The notes under the pieces: model-generated | Told to the model about the DNA's origin: nothing | Seen by the model: the letters and a program-made list of their open reading frames with translations, nothing else | The model's database searches: none | Origin: Paracoccus litorisediminis | Lineage (GTDB): Bacteria; Pseudomonadota; Alphaproteobacteria; Rhodobacterales; Rhodobacteraceae | Length of the DNA stretch: 64,000 bases | Direction of reading: 5' to 3' | Assembly: GCF_009711205.1 (NCBI RefSeq) | Contig: NZ_WMIG01000001.1 | Coordinates: 806,001-870,000, forward strand | Program-made: the position numbers and the translations under genes | Part shown: piece by piece, positions 10,745-19,564 of the stretch | How positions within the stretch are numbered: position 1 is the first letter of the stretch | Layout: each line of letters starts with the position of its first letter

Positions 10745-11136
10745 TGTCAGCTGAAACCACCGCCCTTGCCCTTGCCGCACTTTTGCAGGCCGTCCAGATC
10801 GGATTGGCTGGCGCCTCGATGAACCGCGATGCCGGCGTCGAGTGGAACACCAGCCCCCGTGACCAGCAGCCCGAATTCTCGGCCCGGACGGGACGGCTGC
10901 GCCGCGCGGTCGACAACCATTTCGAAGGGCTGATCCTGTTCACCATCGCCGGCCTTCTGGTGGCGCTGACCGATACCGACAGCCTGCTGACGGCACTTTG
11001 CGCATGGATCTACCTGCTGGCGCGCGTGCTTTACATTCCCGCCTATGCCCTTGGCTGGTCGCCCTGGCGATCGCTGATCTGGGCCATGGGCTTCCTGGCT
11101 ACCCTGGTGATGATCGTCACCACCCTATTCTCATGA
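10744..11136 (+). CDS. MAPEG family integral membrane protein
   Basis: A 130-residue protein with four predicted membrane helices: residues 4-24, about 60-80, 84-103 and 108-128. The segment NTSPRDQQPEFSARTGRLRRAVDNHFEGLILF matches the bacterial MAPEG (membrane-associated eicosanoid/glutathione metabolism) family, where the cytoplasmic loop carries Arg and the ExxxLF helix start. Bacterial members of this short type have no proven reaction. It overlaps the 85-codon gene by 1 nt, and lpd follows after 46 nt, so it is in the same transcription unit as the third enzyme of the complex. Confidence 0.85.
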   Translation: MSAETTALALAALLQAVQIGLAGASMNRDAGVEWNTSPRDQQPEFSARTGRLRRAVDNHFEGLILFTIAGLLVALTDTDSLLTALCAWIYLLARVLYIPAYALGWSPWRSLIWAMGFLATLVMIVTTLFS

Positions 11137-11182
11137 ACCGACCCGGCGCAGACAGTCGCGCCGATGATGCAAGGAGTCCTGA

Positions 11183-12577
11183 ATGTCCACCTATGACCTG
11201 ATCGTGATCGGTGCCGGCCCCGGCGGCTATGTCTGTGCCATCCGCGCCGCCCAGCTGGGCCTGAAGGTCGCCTGCGTCGAGGGCCGCGAAACGCTTGGCG
11301 GTACCTGCCTGAACGTGGGCTGTATCCCGTCCAAGGCGTTGCTTCACGCCAGCCACATGCTGCATGAAACCCATGAAAACTTCGCCAAGATGGGCCTGAT
11401 GAACGCCCATGTCGATGTCGACTGGGCCAAGATGCAGTCCTACAAGACCGAGACCGTCGGCGGGAACACCAAGGGCATCGAGTTCCTGTTCAAGAAGAAC
11501 AAGATCGACTGGATCAAGGGCTGGGCCGAGATCGAAGCCGCGGGCCGCGTCAAGGTCGGCGATACCGTGTATGAAACCAAGAACATCGTCATCGCCTCGG
11601 GTTCCGAGCCCTCGACCCTGAAGGGCGTCGAGGTCGACAACGCGGCTGGCACCGTGGTCGATTCGACCGGCGCGCTGGCACTGCCCAAGATCCCGAAATC
11701 CATGGTCGTCATCGGCGCAGGCGTTATCGGTCTGGAACTGGGCTCGGTCTATGCGCGTCTTGGCGCGGAAGTGACCGTGGTCGAATTCCTCGATGCGATC
11801 ACCCCCGGCATGGACGGCGAGGTCCAGAAGCAGTTCCAGAAGCTGCTGACCAAGCAGGGCATGAAATTCGTCATGGGCGCCGCCGTTTCGGGCACCACCG
11901 TCGAAAACGGCGCGGCGAAAGTCACCTACAAGCTGCGCAAGGATGACAGCGAGCATGTGATCGAGGCCGAGACCGTCCTCGTCGCCACCGGCCGCCGTCC
12001 CTATGTCTCGGGCCTTGGTCTGGACAAGCTGGGCGTGGCGCTGACCGATCGCGGCTTCGTTGCCGTCGATGATCACTGGCAGACCAGCGTCCCCGGCGTC
12101 TATGCGATCGGCGACGCGGTTCCCGGTCCGATGCTGGCCCACAAGGCCGAGGATGAGGGCATGGCCGTCGCCGAAGTCGTCGCGGGCAAGCATGGCCATG
12201 TGAACTATTCGGTCATTCCGGGCGTGATCTACACCTCGCCGGAAGTGGCCTCGGTCGGCCTGACCGAGGAAGCCGCCAAGGAATCGGGCCGCAAGGTCAA
12301 GACCGGCAAGTTCCCCTTCATGGGCAACGCCCGTGCCAAGGCGCTGTTCCAGGCCGACGGCTTCGTCAAGATGATCGTGGACGCGGAAACCGACCGGGTT
12401 CTGGGCTGCCACATCATCGGCCCGAACGCCGGCGAGATGATTCACGAAGTCTGCGTGGCGATGGAATTCGGCGCCTCGGCGCAGGATATCGCGCTGACCT
12501 GCCATGCCCACCCGACCTGCTCGGAAGCAGTGCGCGAGGCAGCGCTTGCCTGCGGTGGCGGCGCGATTCACGCCTGA
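11183..12577 (+). CDS. lpd: Dihydrolipoyl dehydrogenase (E3)
   Basis: An FAD/NAD disulfide oxidoreductase of 464 residues that reoxidises the lipoyl arms of the 2-oxoglutarate dehydrogenase complex. The FAD-binding [11 protein letters not shown] is at residues 10-20, and the redox pair is Cys42/Cys47 in [12 protein letters not shown]. The NAD-binding [17 protein letters not shown] follows, and the dimer-interface active base is in [14 protein letters not shown] near the C-terminus. AAGGAG precedes the start. Because it is linked to sucAB, this copy probably serves that complex; other lpd genes for pyruvate dehydrogenase or glycine cleavage could lie elsewhere. Confidence 0.98.
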   Translation: MSTYDLIVIGAGPGGYVCAIRAAQLGLKVACVEGRETLGGTCLNVGCIPSKALLHASHMLHETHENFAKMGLMNAHVDVDWAKMQSYKTETVGGNTKGIEFLFKKNKIDWIKGWAEIEAAGRVKVGDTVYETKNIVIASGSEPSTLKGVEVDNAAGTVVDSTGALALPKIPKSMVVIGAGVIGLELGSVYARLGAEVTVVEFLDAITPGMDGEVQKQFQKLLTKQGMKFVMGAAVSGTTVENGAAKVTYKLRKDDSEHVIEAETVLVATGRRPYVSGLGLDKLGVALTDRGFVAVDDHWQTSVPGVYAIGDAVPGPMLAHKAEDEGMAVAEVVAGKHGHVNYSVIPGVIYTSPEVASVGLTEEAAKESGRKVKTGKFPFMGNARAKALFQADGFVKMIVDAETDRVLGCHIIGPNAGEMIHEVCVAMEFGASAQDIALTCHAHPTCSEAVREAALACGGGAIHA

Positions 12578-12639
12578 TTTCGCGATTTCGGCGAAATATC
12601 ACCGGATCGGCCACTTACGAGTGGCGAGATTCTGCCGAT

Positions 12640-12676
12640 GGGCCGCCCCTGACCGGGCGGCCCTTATCTTATTGTT
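12640..12676 (+). terminator. Intrinsic terminator after lpd
   Basis: A perfect 9-bp stem GGGCCGCCC/GGGCGGCCC (12640-12648 with 12655-12663) with a 6-nt loop, followed by the T-rich TTATCTTATTGTTT. It ends the 2-oxoglutarate dehydrogenase unit. Confidence 0.92.
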
Positions 12677-12731
12677 TCCCTGAAGGGGAACCCCGTGTCT
12701 AACTCTGCCCAACCAAAAACCGAGGGCAGTC

Positions 12732-13226
12732 ATGAAATCTCTGATCAGTCTCGTCATGCTGGGCGGCGTTCTTGCGCTGAGCGCATGCGGTGACAATTCG
12801 GTCGATCCTGACCGCCGCTATCTGGTCGCGCCCCGCGCCTCGCAGGCGGAAACCACCCGCCTGCACGCCAATGAAACGCCGGAGCTGCGCCGGCTGATCA
12901 ATAAATATTCGGCCGAGTATCAGGTTCCCCCGGAACTGATCCATCGCGTCATCATCCGCGAATCGCATCACCGCCCCGGCGCGCGCAACGGCCCCTATTA
13001 CGGGCTGATGCAGATCCTGCCCGCCACCGCGCGCGGCATGGGCTATCGCGGTCCGGCCGGCGGTCTGCTGGATGCCGAAACCAACCTGAAATACGGCGTC
13101 AAATACCTGCGCGGCGCCTATCTGGTCGGCGGCGGCAATCACGACGCCGCAGTGAAATGGTATTCGCGCGGCTATTACTTCGAGGCCAAGCGCAAGGGCC
13201 TGCTGGAAGAAACCGGCCTGCGCTGA
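12732..13226 (+). CDS. Lytic transglycosylase lipoprotein (SLT domain)
   Basis: A 164-residue murein-cleaving lipoprotein. The signal peptide ends in a lipobox LSAC with Cys19, followed by Gly20 and Asp21; an Asp at +2 is a classical inner-membrane retention signal in Enterobacteria, though its meaning here is unsure. The SLT fold carries the catalytic Glu77 in IIRESHH, then YYGLMQILPATARGMG and a tyrosine-rich end (AVKWYSRGYYFEAK), all standard for family 1 lytic transglycosylases. It is compact, with little more than the catalytic domain. It stands alone between two terminators. Confidence 0.93.
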   Translation: MKSLISLVMLGGVLALSACGDNSVDPDRRYLVAPRASQAETTRLHANETPELRRLINKYSAEYQVPPELIHRVIIRESHHRPGARNGPYYGLMQILPATARGMGYRGPAGGLLDAETNLKYGVKYLRGAYLVGGGNHDAAVKWYSRGYYFEAKRKGLLEETGLR

Positions 13227-13241
13227 TAAGGACTCCCCCCG

Positions 13242-13282
13242 GAACGGAAACAGGCGGCCCATCGGGCCGCCTGTTTCCGTTC
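13242..13282. terminator. Bidirectional terminator between convergent genes
   Basis: A perfect 19-bp inverted repeat (13242-13260 with 13264-13282) around a 3-nt ATC loop. Either strand has GTTTCCGTT or its complement at the 3' side. It serves the transglycosylase gene on the plus strand and, read from the minus strand, the GNAT gene, whose stop codon (13281-13283) lies inside the stem. Confidence 0.9.
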
Positions 13283-13721
13283 ATACCTTGCGGTTGTAGC
13301 GGATGAAGGGGGACTTCACCGCCACCCGGTCATAAAGCATCCGGCCCGCATAATTGTCCTCGGCTGTCAGCCAATAGACCGCCGGAACACCCGCCTTGTC
13401 GGCTGCGGCATAGACCTGCTCGATCAGCCCGCGCGCAACCCCCTTGCCCCGCGCCTCGGGGGCGGTGAACAGATCCTGCAGATAGCAGACACCTTCGTCC
13501 CGCCACAGGTTCGGGTGAAAGACGTAATGGACAAGGCCCAGAAGCTGGCCGTCCACGTCCGCGACAAAGCCATGAAAGTCCCGAGTATCAGCAGCCATCA
13601 ACCGGGCAAAGGCCTTGTCATAGAACTCGGCGGGACGTTCGTGAAAGCCGTAAAAGGCCTGATAGCCCTGATACAGCTGCTGCCAGCCCGCGCGGTCCTC
13701 GGGACGCAGTTTGCGGATCAT
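13281..13721 (-). CDS. GNAT family N-acetyltransferase
   Basis: A 146-residue GCN5-type acetyltransferase. The acetyl-CoA pyrophosphate loop is APEARGKGVARGLIE (about residues 87-101), and the preceding strand CYLQDLFT and following NYAGRMLYDRV are typical motifs A and B. The substrate, amine or protein, cannot be told. It overlaps the upstream MoxR-type ATPase gene by 4 nt (ATGA), so the two are co-translated. Its stop codon is buried in the terminator stem. Confidence 0.92.
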   Translation of the reverse strand: MIRKLRPEDRAGWQQLYQGYQAFYGFHERPAEFYDKAFARLMAADTRDFHGFVADVDGQLLGLVHYVFHPNLWRDEGVCYLQDLFTAPEARGKGVARGLIEQVYAAADKAGVPAVYWLTAEDNYAGRMLYDRVAVKSPFIRYNRKV

Positions 13722-14557
13722 CTCTGCCTCCTCGCCATAAAGGCCAGACGTTCGAACAGGGCCACATCCTGTTCATTCTTCAGCAATGCGCCATGCAGCT
13801 TGGGCAGCATCTCGCCCGCCGGACGCTTCAGGTCCTCGGGCGACAGATCCTCGGCCAGGATCAGTTTCAGCCAGTCCAGCAATTCGCTGGTTGAGGGCTT
13901 CTTCTTCAGCCCCTGCACCTCACGCAGTTCCAGAAACTGGGTCAACGCCTCCTCCAGCAGGCGCGGCTTCAGGTTCGGGAAATGCACATCGACGATCTTC
14001 TTCAGCGTCTCGGCATCGGGGAAGCGGATGTAGTGAAAGAAGCAGCGGCGCAGGAAGGCGTCCGGCAGTTCCTTTTCATTGTTCGAGGTGATGATGACGA
14101 CGGGCCGGTGGCGGGCGCGAATCGTCTCGCCGGTCTCGTAGACATGGAACTCCATCCGGTCGAGCTCCTGCAAAAGGTCGTTCGGAAACTCGATATCGGC
14201 CTTGTCGATCTCATCGATCAGCAACACGATCTTGGCATCTGCCTCAAAGGCCTGCCACAGCTTGCCCTTGCGGATGTAGTTACCGATGTCATGGACCCGC
14301 GCCTCGCCCAGCTGGCTGTCGCGCAGGCGCGAAACCGCGTCATATTCATACAGCCCCTGCTGGGCGCGGGTCGTCGATTTGACGTTCCATTCGAGGATCG
14401 GCAGGCCAAGGCTTTGCGCCACCTGCCGGGCCAGTTCGGTCTTGCCGGTCCCCGGTTCACCCTTGACCAGCAGCGGGCGTTCCAGCGTGATCGCCGCATT
14501 CACCGCGACCGTCAGATCCGGGGGGGCTACATATGACTCTGTCGAGGAAAACCGCAT
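13718..14557 (-). CDS. MoxR-family AAA+ ATPase
   Basis: A 279-residue AAA+ chaperone-like ATPase. Walker A is GEPGTGKTE (residues 33-41) and Walker B IVLLIDEIDKAD (near 110-121). Sensor 1 is VVIITSNNEKELPDAFLRRC, with the arginine finger in the final RR. The C-terminal lid is present. MoxR proteins usually help load metal or cofactor, working with a VWA-domain partner; in many Rhodobacterales this type is followed by a CoxE/VWA gene. Here a GNAT gene follows instead, so its partner is probably elsewhere. The start gives MRFSSTESYVAPPDL. Confidence 0.93.
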   Translation of the reverse strand: MRFSSTESYVAPPDLTVAVNAAITLERPLLVKGEPGTGKTELARQVAQSLGLPILEWNVKSTTRAQQGLYEYDAVSRLRDSQLGEARVHDIGNYIRKGKLWQAFEADAKIVLLIDEIDKADIEFPNDLLQELDRMEFHVYETGETIRARHRPVVIITSNNEKELPDAFLRRCFFHYIRFPDAETLKKIVDVHFPNLKPRLLEEALTQFLELREVQGLKKKPSTSELLDWLKLILAEDLSPEDLKRPAGEMLPKLHGALLKNEQDVALFERLAFMARRQR

Positions 14558-14652
14558 CCGCCTGTCCTTTGCGCAACATCCAGAAGCCTAGGGGGCAGGG
14601 CGTGTCTTCGCAACCGCAGCATGCATTCCTGCCGGAAAGGCCTAGTGACAAA

Positions 14653-14677
14653 GGCCCTACCATACTTTATGGGGGCC
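14653..14677 (+). promoter_or_regulatory. 5'-leader hairpin of dksA
   Basis: A 10-bp stem made of GGCCC, a 2-nt TA bulge and CCATA, paired with TATGG and GGGCC, closing a CTT loop. It ends 41 nt before the dksA start codon, in the divergent region between moxR-like and dksA. No U tract follows. It may control dksA mRNA stability or translation. Confidence 0.4.
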
Positions 14678-14718
14678 GCAAGGAGCTGGCATACAGGCGC
14701 CCGGCTCCCGGAGGACCT

Positions 14719-15141
14719 ATGAAAGCCCAGACCTTTCTGCCCGAAGACTATCGCCCCGCCGAAGATGAACCCTTCATGAATGAGCGGCAGCTTGAGTATT
14801 TCCGCCGCAAGTTGATCGCCTGGAAGCAAGAGCTTCTGGATCAATCGGCTGAAACGCTCGAAGGACTGCAGGAAAGCGCACGCAACGTGCCCGATCTTGC
14901 GGACCGCGCCTCGGAGGAGACCGACCGCTCACTGGAACTTCGGACCCGCGATCGTCAACGCAAACTCGTCAACAAGATCGATGCAGCCCTGCGCAGGATC
15001 GAGACCGGCGACTACGGCTACTGCGAAAAAACCGGAGAGCCGATCAGTCTGAAGCGACTCGATGCCCGACCTACAGCGACCATGACGCTGGAAGCGCAGG
15101 AAAAGCACGAACGCAAGGAACGCGTCTACCGCGACGATTGA
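14719..15141 (+). CDS. dksA: RNA polymerase-binding transcription factor DksA (single-cysteine type)
   Basis: A 140-residue DksA. It binds in the RNA polymerase secondary channel and, with ppGpp, adjusts rRNA and biosynthetic promoters. The long coiled coil (about residues 20-95) carries at its tip the key D-x-x-D-x-A motif as Asp59, Asp62 and Ala64. The C-terminal zinc-finger region keeps the fold (GDYGYCEKTGEPI, then RLDARPTATMTLEAQ) but only Cys102 is left of the usual four, the other three being Thr, Thr and Ala. That matches a zinc-independent DksA known in alphaproteobacteria. The start at 14719 follows GGAGGA. Confidence 0.95.
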   Translation: MKAQTFLPEDYRPAEDEPFMNERQLEYFRRKLIAWKQELLDQSAETLEGLQESARNVPDLADRASEETDRSLELRTRDRQRKLVNKIDAALRRIETGDYGYCEKTGEPISLKRLDARPTATMTLEAQEKHERKERVYRDD

Positions 15142-15143
15142 CG

Positions 15144-15199
15144 AAACCGCACCCCCGAGTCCCGGCGGTGTCCGACGCCGCCGGAAGGGCGGTTTTTTT
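15144..15199 (+). terminator. Intrinsic terminator after dksA
   Basis: A nested structure: inner stem CCGGCGG/CCGCCGG and outer AAACCGC pairing with the GCGGTTT end, followed by seven T residues (15193-15199). The next gene begins within 20 nt. Confidence 0.85.
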
Positions 15200-15217
15200 A
15201 TGCCTGGGGAAACTGCC

Positions 15218-16357
15218 ATGCCCGGTTCACTGAACCTGTCGGTGACCATTGTCGGCGCGGGAATCGCCGGCCTGACAGCGGCCTGCGCGCTGGCGCATCG
15301 CGGTGCCTCGGTGCGCGTGCTGGAACGCGCGGGGGCGATCCGAGAGGTCGGTGCCGGCCTGCAGATTTCCCCGAACGCGGTGCGGGTGATCGACGCGCTT
15401 GGCCTGTGGTCGCGGTTCGAATCGATCAGTCTGCCCTCGACCCGCGTGGAATTGCGCGACTCGGGCGGGGCGCTGGTCGCGCCGCTGGATCTGGCGCGCC
15501 ACCGCCCGCATGACCGCTTCCGCTTCGTTCACCGCGCCCGGCTGGTCGAGATGCTGGAAACCGCCGCCCTTGAGGCCGGGGTCCGCATCGAGCTGGGCCA
15601 TGACATTCGCACCCTGCCCACCGATTGCGATCTGGTGATCGGCGCGGATGGCGTGAAAAGCCGCATCCGCCCGCTGCTGAACGGGTTCGAGTCGCCCTTT
15701 TTCACCGGTCAATCGGCATGGCGGGCGCTGATCCCCTCGGAACCGGACGCCCCCCCTGTCGCGCAGGTCTTCATGGGACCGGGGCGGCATCTGGTCAGCT
15801 ATCCGCTGGCCGGAGGATTGCGCAATATCGTGGCCGTGATGGAGCGTCCCGACTGGCAGGACGAGGGCTGGTCCCAGCCCGGCGATCCGCAGGATCTGCG
15901 CGCGGCCTTTGCCCGCTTTGGCGACCCGGTTGGCGGCTGGCTGGAGCAGATCGATGAAGTCGGACTGTGGGGCCTGTTCCGCCATCCTGTCGCCACGCAT
16001 TGGTTCCGCCCGGCCGGCCACGAACCGGCGGTGGCGCTGATCGGCGACGCCGCCCATCCGACCCTGCCCTTCATGGCGCAGGGCGCGGTCATGGCGATCG
16101 AGGATGCCTGGGTGCTGGCGGCCTGCCTGAACCGCAAGGATTTGAGCGCTTCGCTGTCGCGGTTCCAGAGCCTGCGCCGCCCACGTTGCCAGCGCATTGT
16201 CGATGCGGCCAATGCCAATGCCCGCAACTATCACCTGACCGGCCCGGCCCGCACCGTCGCCCATGCCGGGCTGCGGATGATTTCCAGCATCGCGCCCGGC
16301 CAGTTGATCGGGCGCTTTGCCTGGCTTTACGACTACGATCCGACGAAGGTGGCCTAG
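15218..16357 (+). CDS. FAD-dependent monooxygenase (salicylate hydroxylase/UbiH-like)
   Basis: A 379-residue class A flavoprotein monooxygenase that probably hydroxylates an aromatic or quinone-like substrate with NAD(P)H. The FAD dinucleotide motif [20 protein letters not shown] is near residues 9-28. The DG motif is [15 protein letters not shown] and the third FAD motif is [19 protein letters not shown]. The start at 15218 is preferred over an ATG at 15200 that touches the dksA terminator, since GGGGA lies before it. Its stop overlaps the glmM stop on the other strand (CTAG). The substrate is unknown; homologues are often called salicylate or 6-hydroxynicotinate hydroxylases on weak grounds. 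Confidence 0.9.
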   Translation: MPGSLNLSVTIVGAGIAGLTAACALAHRGASVRVLERAGAIREVGAGLQISPNAVRVIDALGLWSRFESISLPSTRVELRDSGGALVAPLDLARHRPHDRFRFVHRARLVEMLETAALEAGVRIELGHDIRTLPTDCDLVIGADGVKSRIRPLLNGFESPFFTGQSAWRALIPSEPDAPPVAQVFMGPGRHLVSYPLAGGLRNIVAVMERPDWQDEGWSQPGDPQDLRAAFARFGDPVGGWLEQIDEVGLWGLFRHPVATHWFRPAGHEPAVALIGDAAHPTLPFMAQGAVMAIEDAWVLAACLNRKDLSASLSRFQSLRRPRCQRIVDAANANARNYHLTGPARTVAHAGLRMISSIAPGQLIGRFAWLYDYDPTKVA

Positions 16358-17697
16358 GCCGCCCTCTCGACTGCGGCGACGATGCCCTCGACGACCTCGC
16401 GCAGGGCGATTTCGTCCTCGGCCTCGGCCATGACGCGGATCAGCGGCTCGGTGCCGGATTTGCGGATCAACACGCGACCCGAGCCGTTCAGCCGTGCCTC
16501 GGCCCGGGCGATCTCGGCCTTGACGGCTTCGGTCGATAGCGGATCGGCCCCGGCAGCATAGCGCACATTCTTCAGCATCTGCGGCACCGGGTCGAATTGC
16601 GCGACCAGCTCGGATGCCTTGCGGCCGCTATCGGACAGGGCTGCAAGGAATTGCAGGCCTGCGATCAGCCCGTCGCCGGTGGTGGCGTAATCGGTCATCA
16701 CGATATGGCCCGACTGTTCACCACCCAGATTGAAGCCCTCGGCCCGCATGCGTTCGACCACATAGCGGTCACCGACGGCGGTGCGTTCCAGCCGCAGGCC
16801 GCGACCTTGCAGGAAGCGTTCCAGACCAAGGTTCGACATCACCGTCGCGACCAGCGCGCCGCCACGCAGCCGACCCTGTTCAGCCCAGCGTCCCGCCAGC
16901 AGCGCCATGATCTGGTCGCCATCGGCCACCTGGCCCTTTTCGTCGATGATCATCACCCGGTCGGCATCGCCGTCCAGACTGATGCCCAGATCCGCGCCAT
17001 GTTCCAGCACCGCGCGGGCGCAGGCCTCGGGATGGGTGGACCCCACGCCGTCATTGATATTGTGGCCGTTCGGGGTGACACCCAGCGGAATGACCTCGGC
17101 CCCCAATTCCCACAGCACATCGGGTGCGGCGCGATAGGCGGCGCCATTGGCGCAGTCGACCACGACCTTCAGCCCGTCCAGCCGGTGCCCGGCCGGGAAG
17201 GTGGTCTTGGCATATTCGACATAGCGTCCGCGCCCGTCATCGATCCGCTTGGCGCGGCCGATATTCTGCGGCTGGGCCGGGGCGATGTCACCGGCGACGA
17301 TGGCCTCGATTTCGGCCTCGGCCTCATCGGACAGCTTGAACCCGTCGGGGCCAAAGAACTTGATGCCGTTATCCGCCGCCGGGTTATGGCTGGCCGAGAT
17401 CATGATGCCGACATCCGCCCGCATCGAGCGGGTCAGGAAGCCCACCGCCGGCGTAGGCACCGGCCCCAGCAGCAGCACATTCATGCCCGTCGAGGTCAGA
17501 CCCGCGGTCAGCGCGTTTTCAAGCATATAGCCCGACAGCCGGGTATCCTTGCCGATGACGACGCGGTGGTGATCCTCGCCCTTGCGACGGAAATAGCGAC
17601 CGGCAGCCGCGCCAAGACGCAGCGCCATTTCGGCGGTCATGGGGTAGCTGTTCGCCCGGCCCCGGACACCGTCGGTGCCGAAAAGTTTCCTGCTCAT
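16354..17697 (-). CDS. glmM: Phosphoglucosamine mutase
   Basis: Converts glucosamine-6-phosphate to glucosamine-1-phosphate for UDP-GlcNAc, peptidoglycan and LPS. The 447-residue protein starts [16 protein letters not shown]. The phosphoserine loop is ISASHNP with active Ser103, the metal loop is [10 protein letters not shown], and the substrate loop is GGEQSGH near residue 320. The C-terminal phosphate-binding [12 protein letters not shown] is intact. The start at 17697 overlaps the folP stop by 4 nt (ATGA) and GGAGGGG lies just upstream, so the longer frame to 17724 is rejected. The folP-glmM pair occurs in many proteobacteria. Confidence 0.98.
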   Translation of the reverse strand: MSRKLFGTDGVRGRANSYPMTAEMALRLGAAAGRYFRRKGEDHHRVVIGKDTRLSGYMLENALTAGLTSTGMNVLLLGPVPTPAVGFLTRSMRADVGIMISASHNPAADNGIKFFGPDGFKLSDEAEAEIEAIVAGDIAPAQPQNIGRAKRIDDGRGRYVEYAKTTFPAGHRLDGLKVVVDCANGAAYRAAPDVLWELGAEVIPLGVTPNGHNINDGVGSTHPEACARAVLEHGADLGISLDGDADRVMIIDEKGQVADGDQIMALLAGRWAEQGRLRGGALVATVMSNLGLERFLQGRGLRLERTAVGDRYVVERMRAEGFNLGGEQSGHIVMTDYATTGDGLIAGLQFLAALSDSGRKASELVAQFDPVPQMLKNVRYAAGADPLSTEAVKAEIARAEARLNGSGRVLIRKSGTEPLIRVMAEAEDEIALREVVEGIVAAVERAA

Positions 17698-18671
17698 TTG
17701 TCCCCTCCGGTCACAGCCTGCCATAGGGCCAGACCCTGCCTTGTTGTTTCCACGTCATGGACGCGGTGGATTTGTATGCCCTGCGCGACCCCGGCCAATG
17801 TCACCGCCAGCGACCCGGCCGCCCGGTCCGCCGCCCGCTCGACCCCGGCCACGCTGCCGATGAAACGCTTGCGCGAGACACCCAGCAGCACAGCGCAGCC
17901 CAGCCCGTGAAACAGCGAGATCCGCCGCAGGATGGCCAGATTATGCGCTTCGGTCTTGCCAAAACCAATGCCCGGATCGACGACGATCCGGTCGCGGGGG
18001 ATTCCCGCCGCTTCAGCGCGTGCGATCCGCTGCGCCAGCGCGTCATAGACATCCAGCAGCACGTCGCCGTAGCTTGGATTGTCCTGCATCGTCGATGGGA
18101 TGCCCTGCGCATGCATCAGGCAGACCGGCAGGCCCGAATCCGCCACTACCCGCGCCATGTCGGGATCGAAATCAAAGCCCGACACGTCATTGACCAGCCC
18201 TGCCCCGGCCTTGATCGCGGCCTGCGCCACCTGCGCTTTGCGCGTATCGACCGAGATCCCGGCCAAGCCCCGCATCGCCGCAATCACCGGGACGACCCGG
18301 TCGATTTCCTGCGGCACGGGCACGTCCTGCGCACCGGGACGGGTCGACTCCCCGCCGATATCCAGAATCTCGGCCCCTTCGGCCAACAGCGTGCGCGCAT
18401 GAGACACGCCATCATAGCTGCCACCGTCCGAGAAACTGTCGGGCGTCGCATTGACGATGCCCATGATCCGCGGCCGGTCCATCGCGAGCCCCAGAACCGG
18501 GGGGCGCGGCGTGGTCAGCGCGGCCATGACCTCGTCGGGGGCGGTGTCAGTAATCCGCACGGCCTCGCCCCGGCGCAGGATTTCGAATTGCGAAAAACGC
18601 ACCCAACCGCCGGCAAGCTGCCAGCGGCCATGTTCGGCGGGAATGGGGCGGTAATAGATCTGGCTCATCAT
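17694..18671 (-). CDS. folP: Dihydropteroate synthase
   Basis: Joins p-aminobenzoate to 6-hydroxymethyl-dihydropterin pyrophosphate in folate synthesis; the sulfonamide target. Signature 1 is [17 protein letters not shown], signature 2 is [15 protein letters not shown], and the pterin site lies in [13 protein letters not shown]. At 325 residues it is about 45 longer than E. coli FolP because of an N-terminal region of about 65 residues before the barrel, usual in this order. A second ATG lies one codon inside (18668) and could be the start, with GGA at a better distance. folB lies 41 nt upstream and glmM overlaps downstream. Confidence 0.97.
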   Translation of the reverse strand: MMSQIYYRPIPAEHGRWQLAGGWVRFSQFEILRRGEAVRITDTAPDEVMAALTTPRPPVLGLAMDRPRIMGIVNATPDSFSDGGSYDGVSHARTLLAEGAEILDIGGESTRPGAQDVPVPQEIDRVVPVIAAMRGLAGISVDTRKAQVAQAAIKAGAGLVNDVSGFDFDPDMARVVADSGLPVCLMHAQGIPSTMQDNPSYGDVLLDVYDALAQRIARAEAAGIPRDRIVVDPGIGFGKTEAHNLAILRRISLFHGLGCAVLLGVSRKRFIGSVAGVERAADRAAGSLAVTLAGVAQGIQIHRVHDVETTRQGLALWQAVTGGDK

Positions 18672-18712
18672 GTCCGTTCGCTTGGGCCGGTTGGTCCCGC
18701 GCGACCCGCGGG

Positions 18713-19504
18713 CTACAGGCGGCCCGTCGTCACGTGAAACATCGCCGGCAGTTCCGGCAGGGGCTGTCCCTCGGGCAGCGCCCAGTCAAGGCGGCTGGCC
18801 CCCAGCTTGTCGGCCAGCCAGATCGCCAGCGCATGCGGCTGCGGCGACAGGCGCGGCACATCGCGCGTCATCCGCGCGGGGGCCCAGACCACGGCGCGCG
18901 CCTCGGCCGCGGCCCAATCCAGCTCGGTCCGGCTGTCGGCCACAGTCAGACCCAGCTTGCCCGCCAGGGCCCATGCCGCCTGATCCAGCGCCAGCAGTGC
19001 GATCTCGCGGTCGTTGCCCCCCTGCGGGACCGGCAGACCCGGCGCGTCAGGAACAAGGACGACCGCGCCACTCGGCAGATCGATCCCGGTCCCGTGAAAG
19101 ATCACCCGGACGGGCGCTGCGGCATCCGCCGCCTTGACGCGGCCCTGCCTGCGCACCAGCGTGATGCCAAGCGCGCCGGGCACGCGATCCAGCTTCTCGA
19201 CCGAGACCTGAACCTGCGCCGCACGCGGATGGGACAGAACCTGCGCCGCGATCCGCTCGCCCACCGTCTCCAGCAGGTCATAGCGCCGGTCGGCCAGCAC
19301 TGTCGCCACCGCCCCGGTCAGCACGTCATAGCTGAGGATGCGGTCCACCTCGTCATCGACGCCGGTGACATGGGCGCGCAGCTCCACATCGATATTGAAA
19401 CGCAGCCGCTGAGGATGGCCCCTCTCGGTCTGGAAGGCGCCGATTTCCGCCGAGATGACGTAATCGCGCAAGTGGATGCGGTCGGGCTGGTCCATGGGGT
19501 GCAT
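18713..19504 (-). CDS. folB: Dihydroneopterin aldolase with C-terminal extension
   Basis: The N-terminal 115 or so residues are FolB, which splits 7,8-dihydroneopterin to 6-hydroxymethyl-dihydropterin: DRIHLRDYVISAEIGAFQTE, then LSYDVLTGAVATVLAD and LLETVGERIAAQVL with the catalytic Glu-rich helix. The remaining 145 residues form a separate part (VRVIFHGTGIDLPSGAVVLV, then a helical stretch ending LPELPAMFHVTTGRL) that I cannot assign; it is not FolK, as GSNLGD and HPRxxxRxF motifs are missing. ATG codons at 19504 and 19495 are both possible and neither has a good ribosome site; the latter gives MDQPDRIH. folP is next in the operon. Confidence 0.9.
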   Translation of the reverse strand: MHPMDQPDRIHLRDYVISAEIGAFQTERGHPQRLRFNIDVELRAHVTGVDDEVDRILSYDVLTGAVATVLADRRYDLLETVGERIAAQVLSHPRAAQVQVSVEKLDRVPGALGITLVRRQGRVKAADAAAPVRVIFHGTGIDLPSGAVVLVPDAPGLPVPQGGNDREIALLALDQAAWALAGKLGLTVADSRTELDWAAAEARAVVWAPARMTRDVPRLSPQPHALAIWLADKLGASRLDWALPEGQPLPELPAMFHVTTGRL

Positions 19505-19564
19505 TTCACAGGAAAACGGCCCCGCCGCAAGGGACGGGGCCGTCACAGATCCGGTAGAATTAGA

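Noticed and set aside
18713..19144. FolK domain at the C-terminus of FolB
   Set aside because: The FolK motifs (GSNLGD and HPRxxxRxF) are absent.
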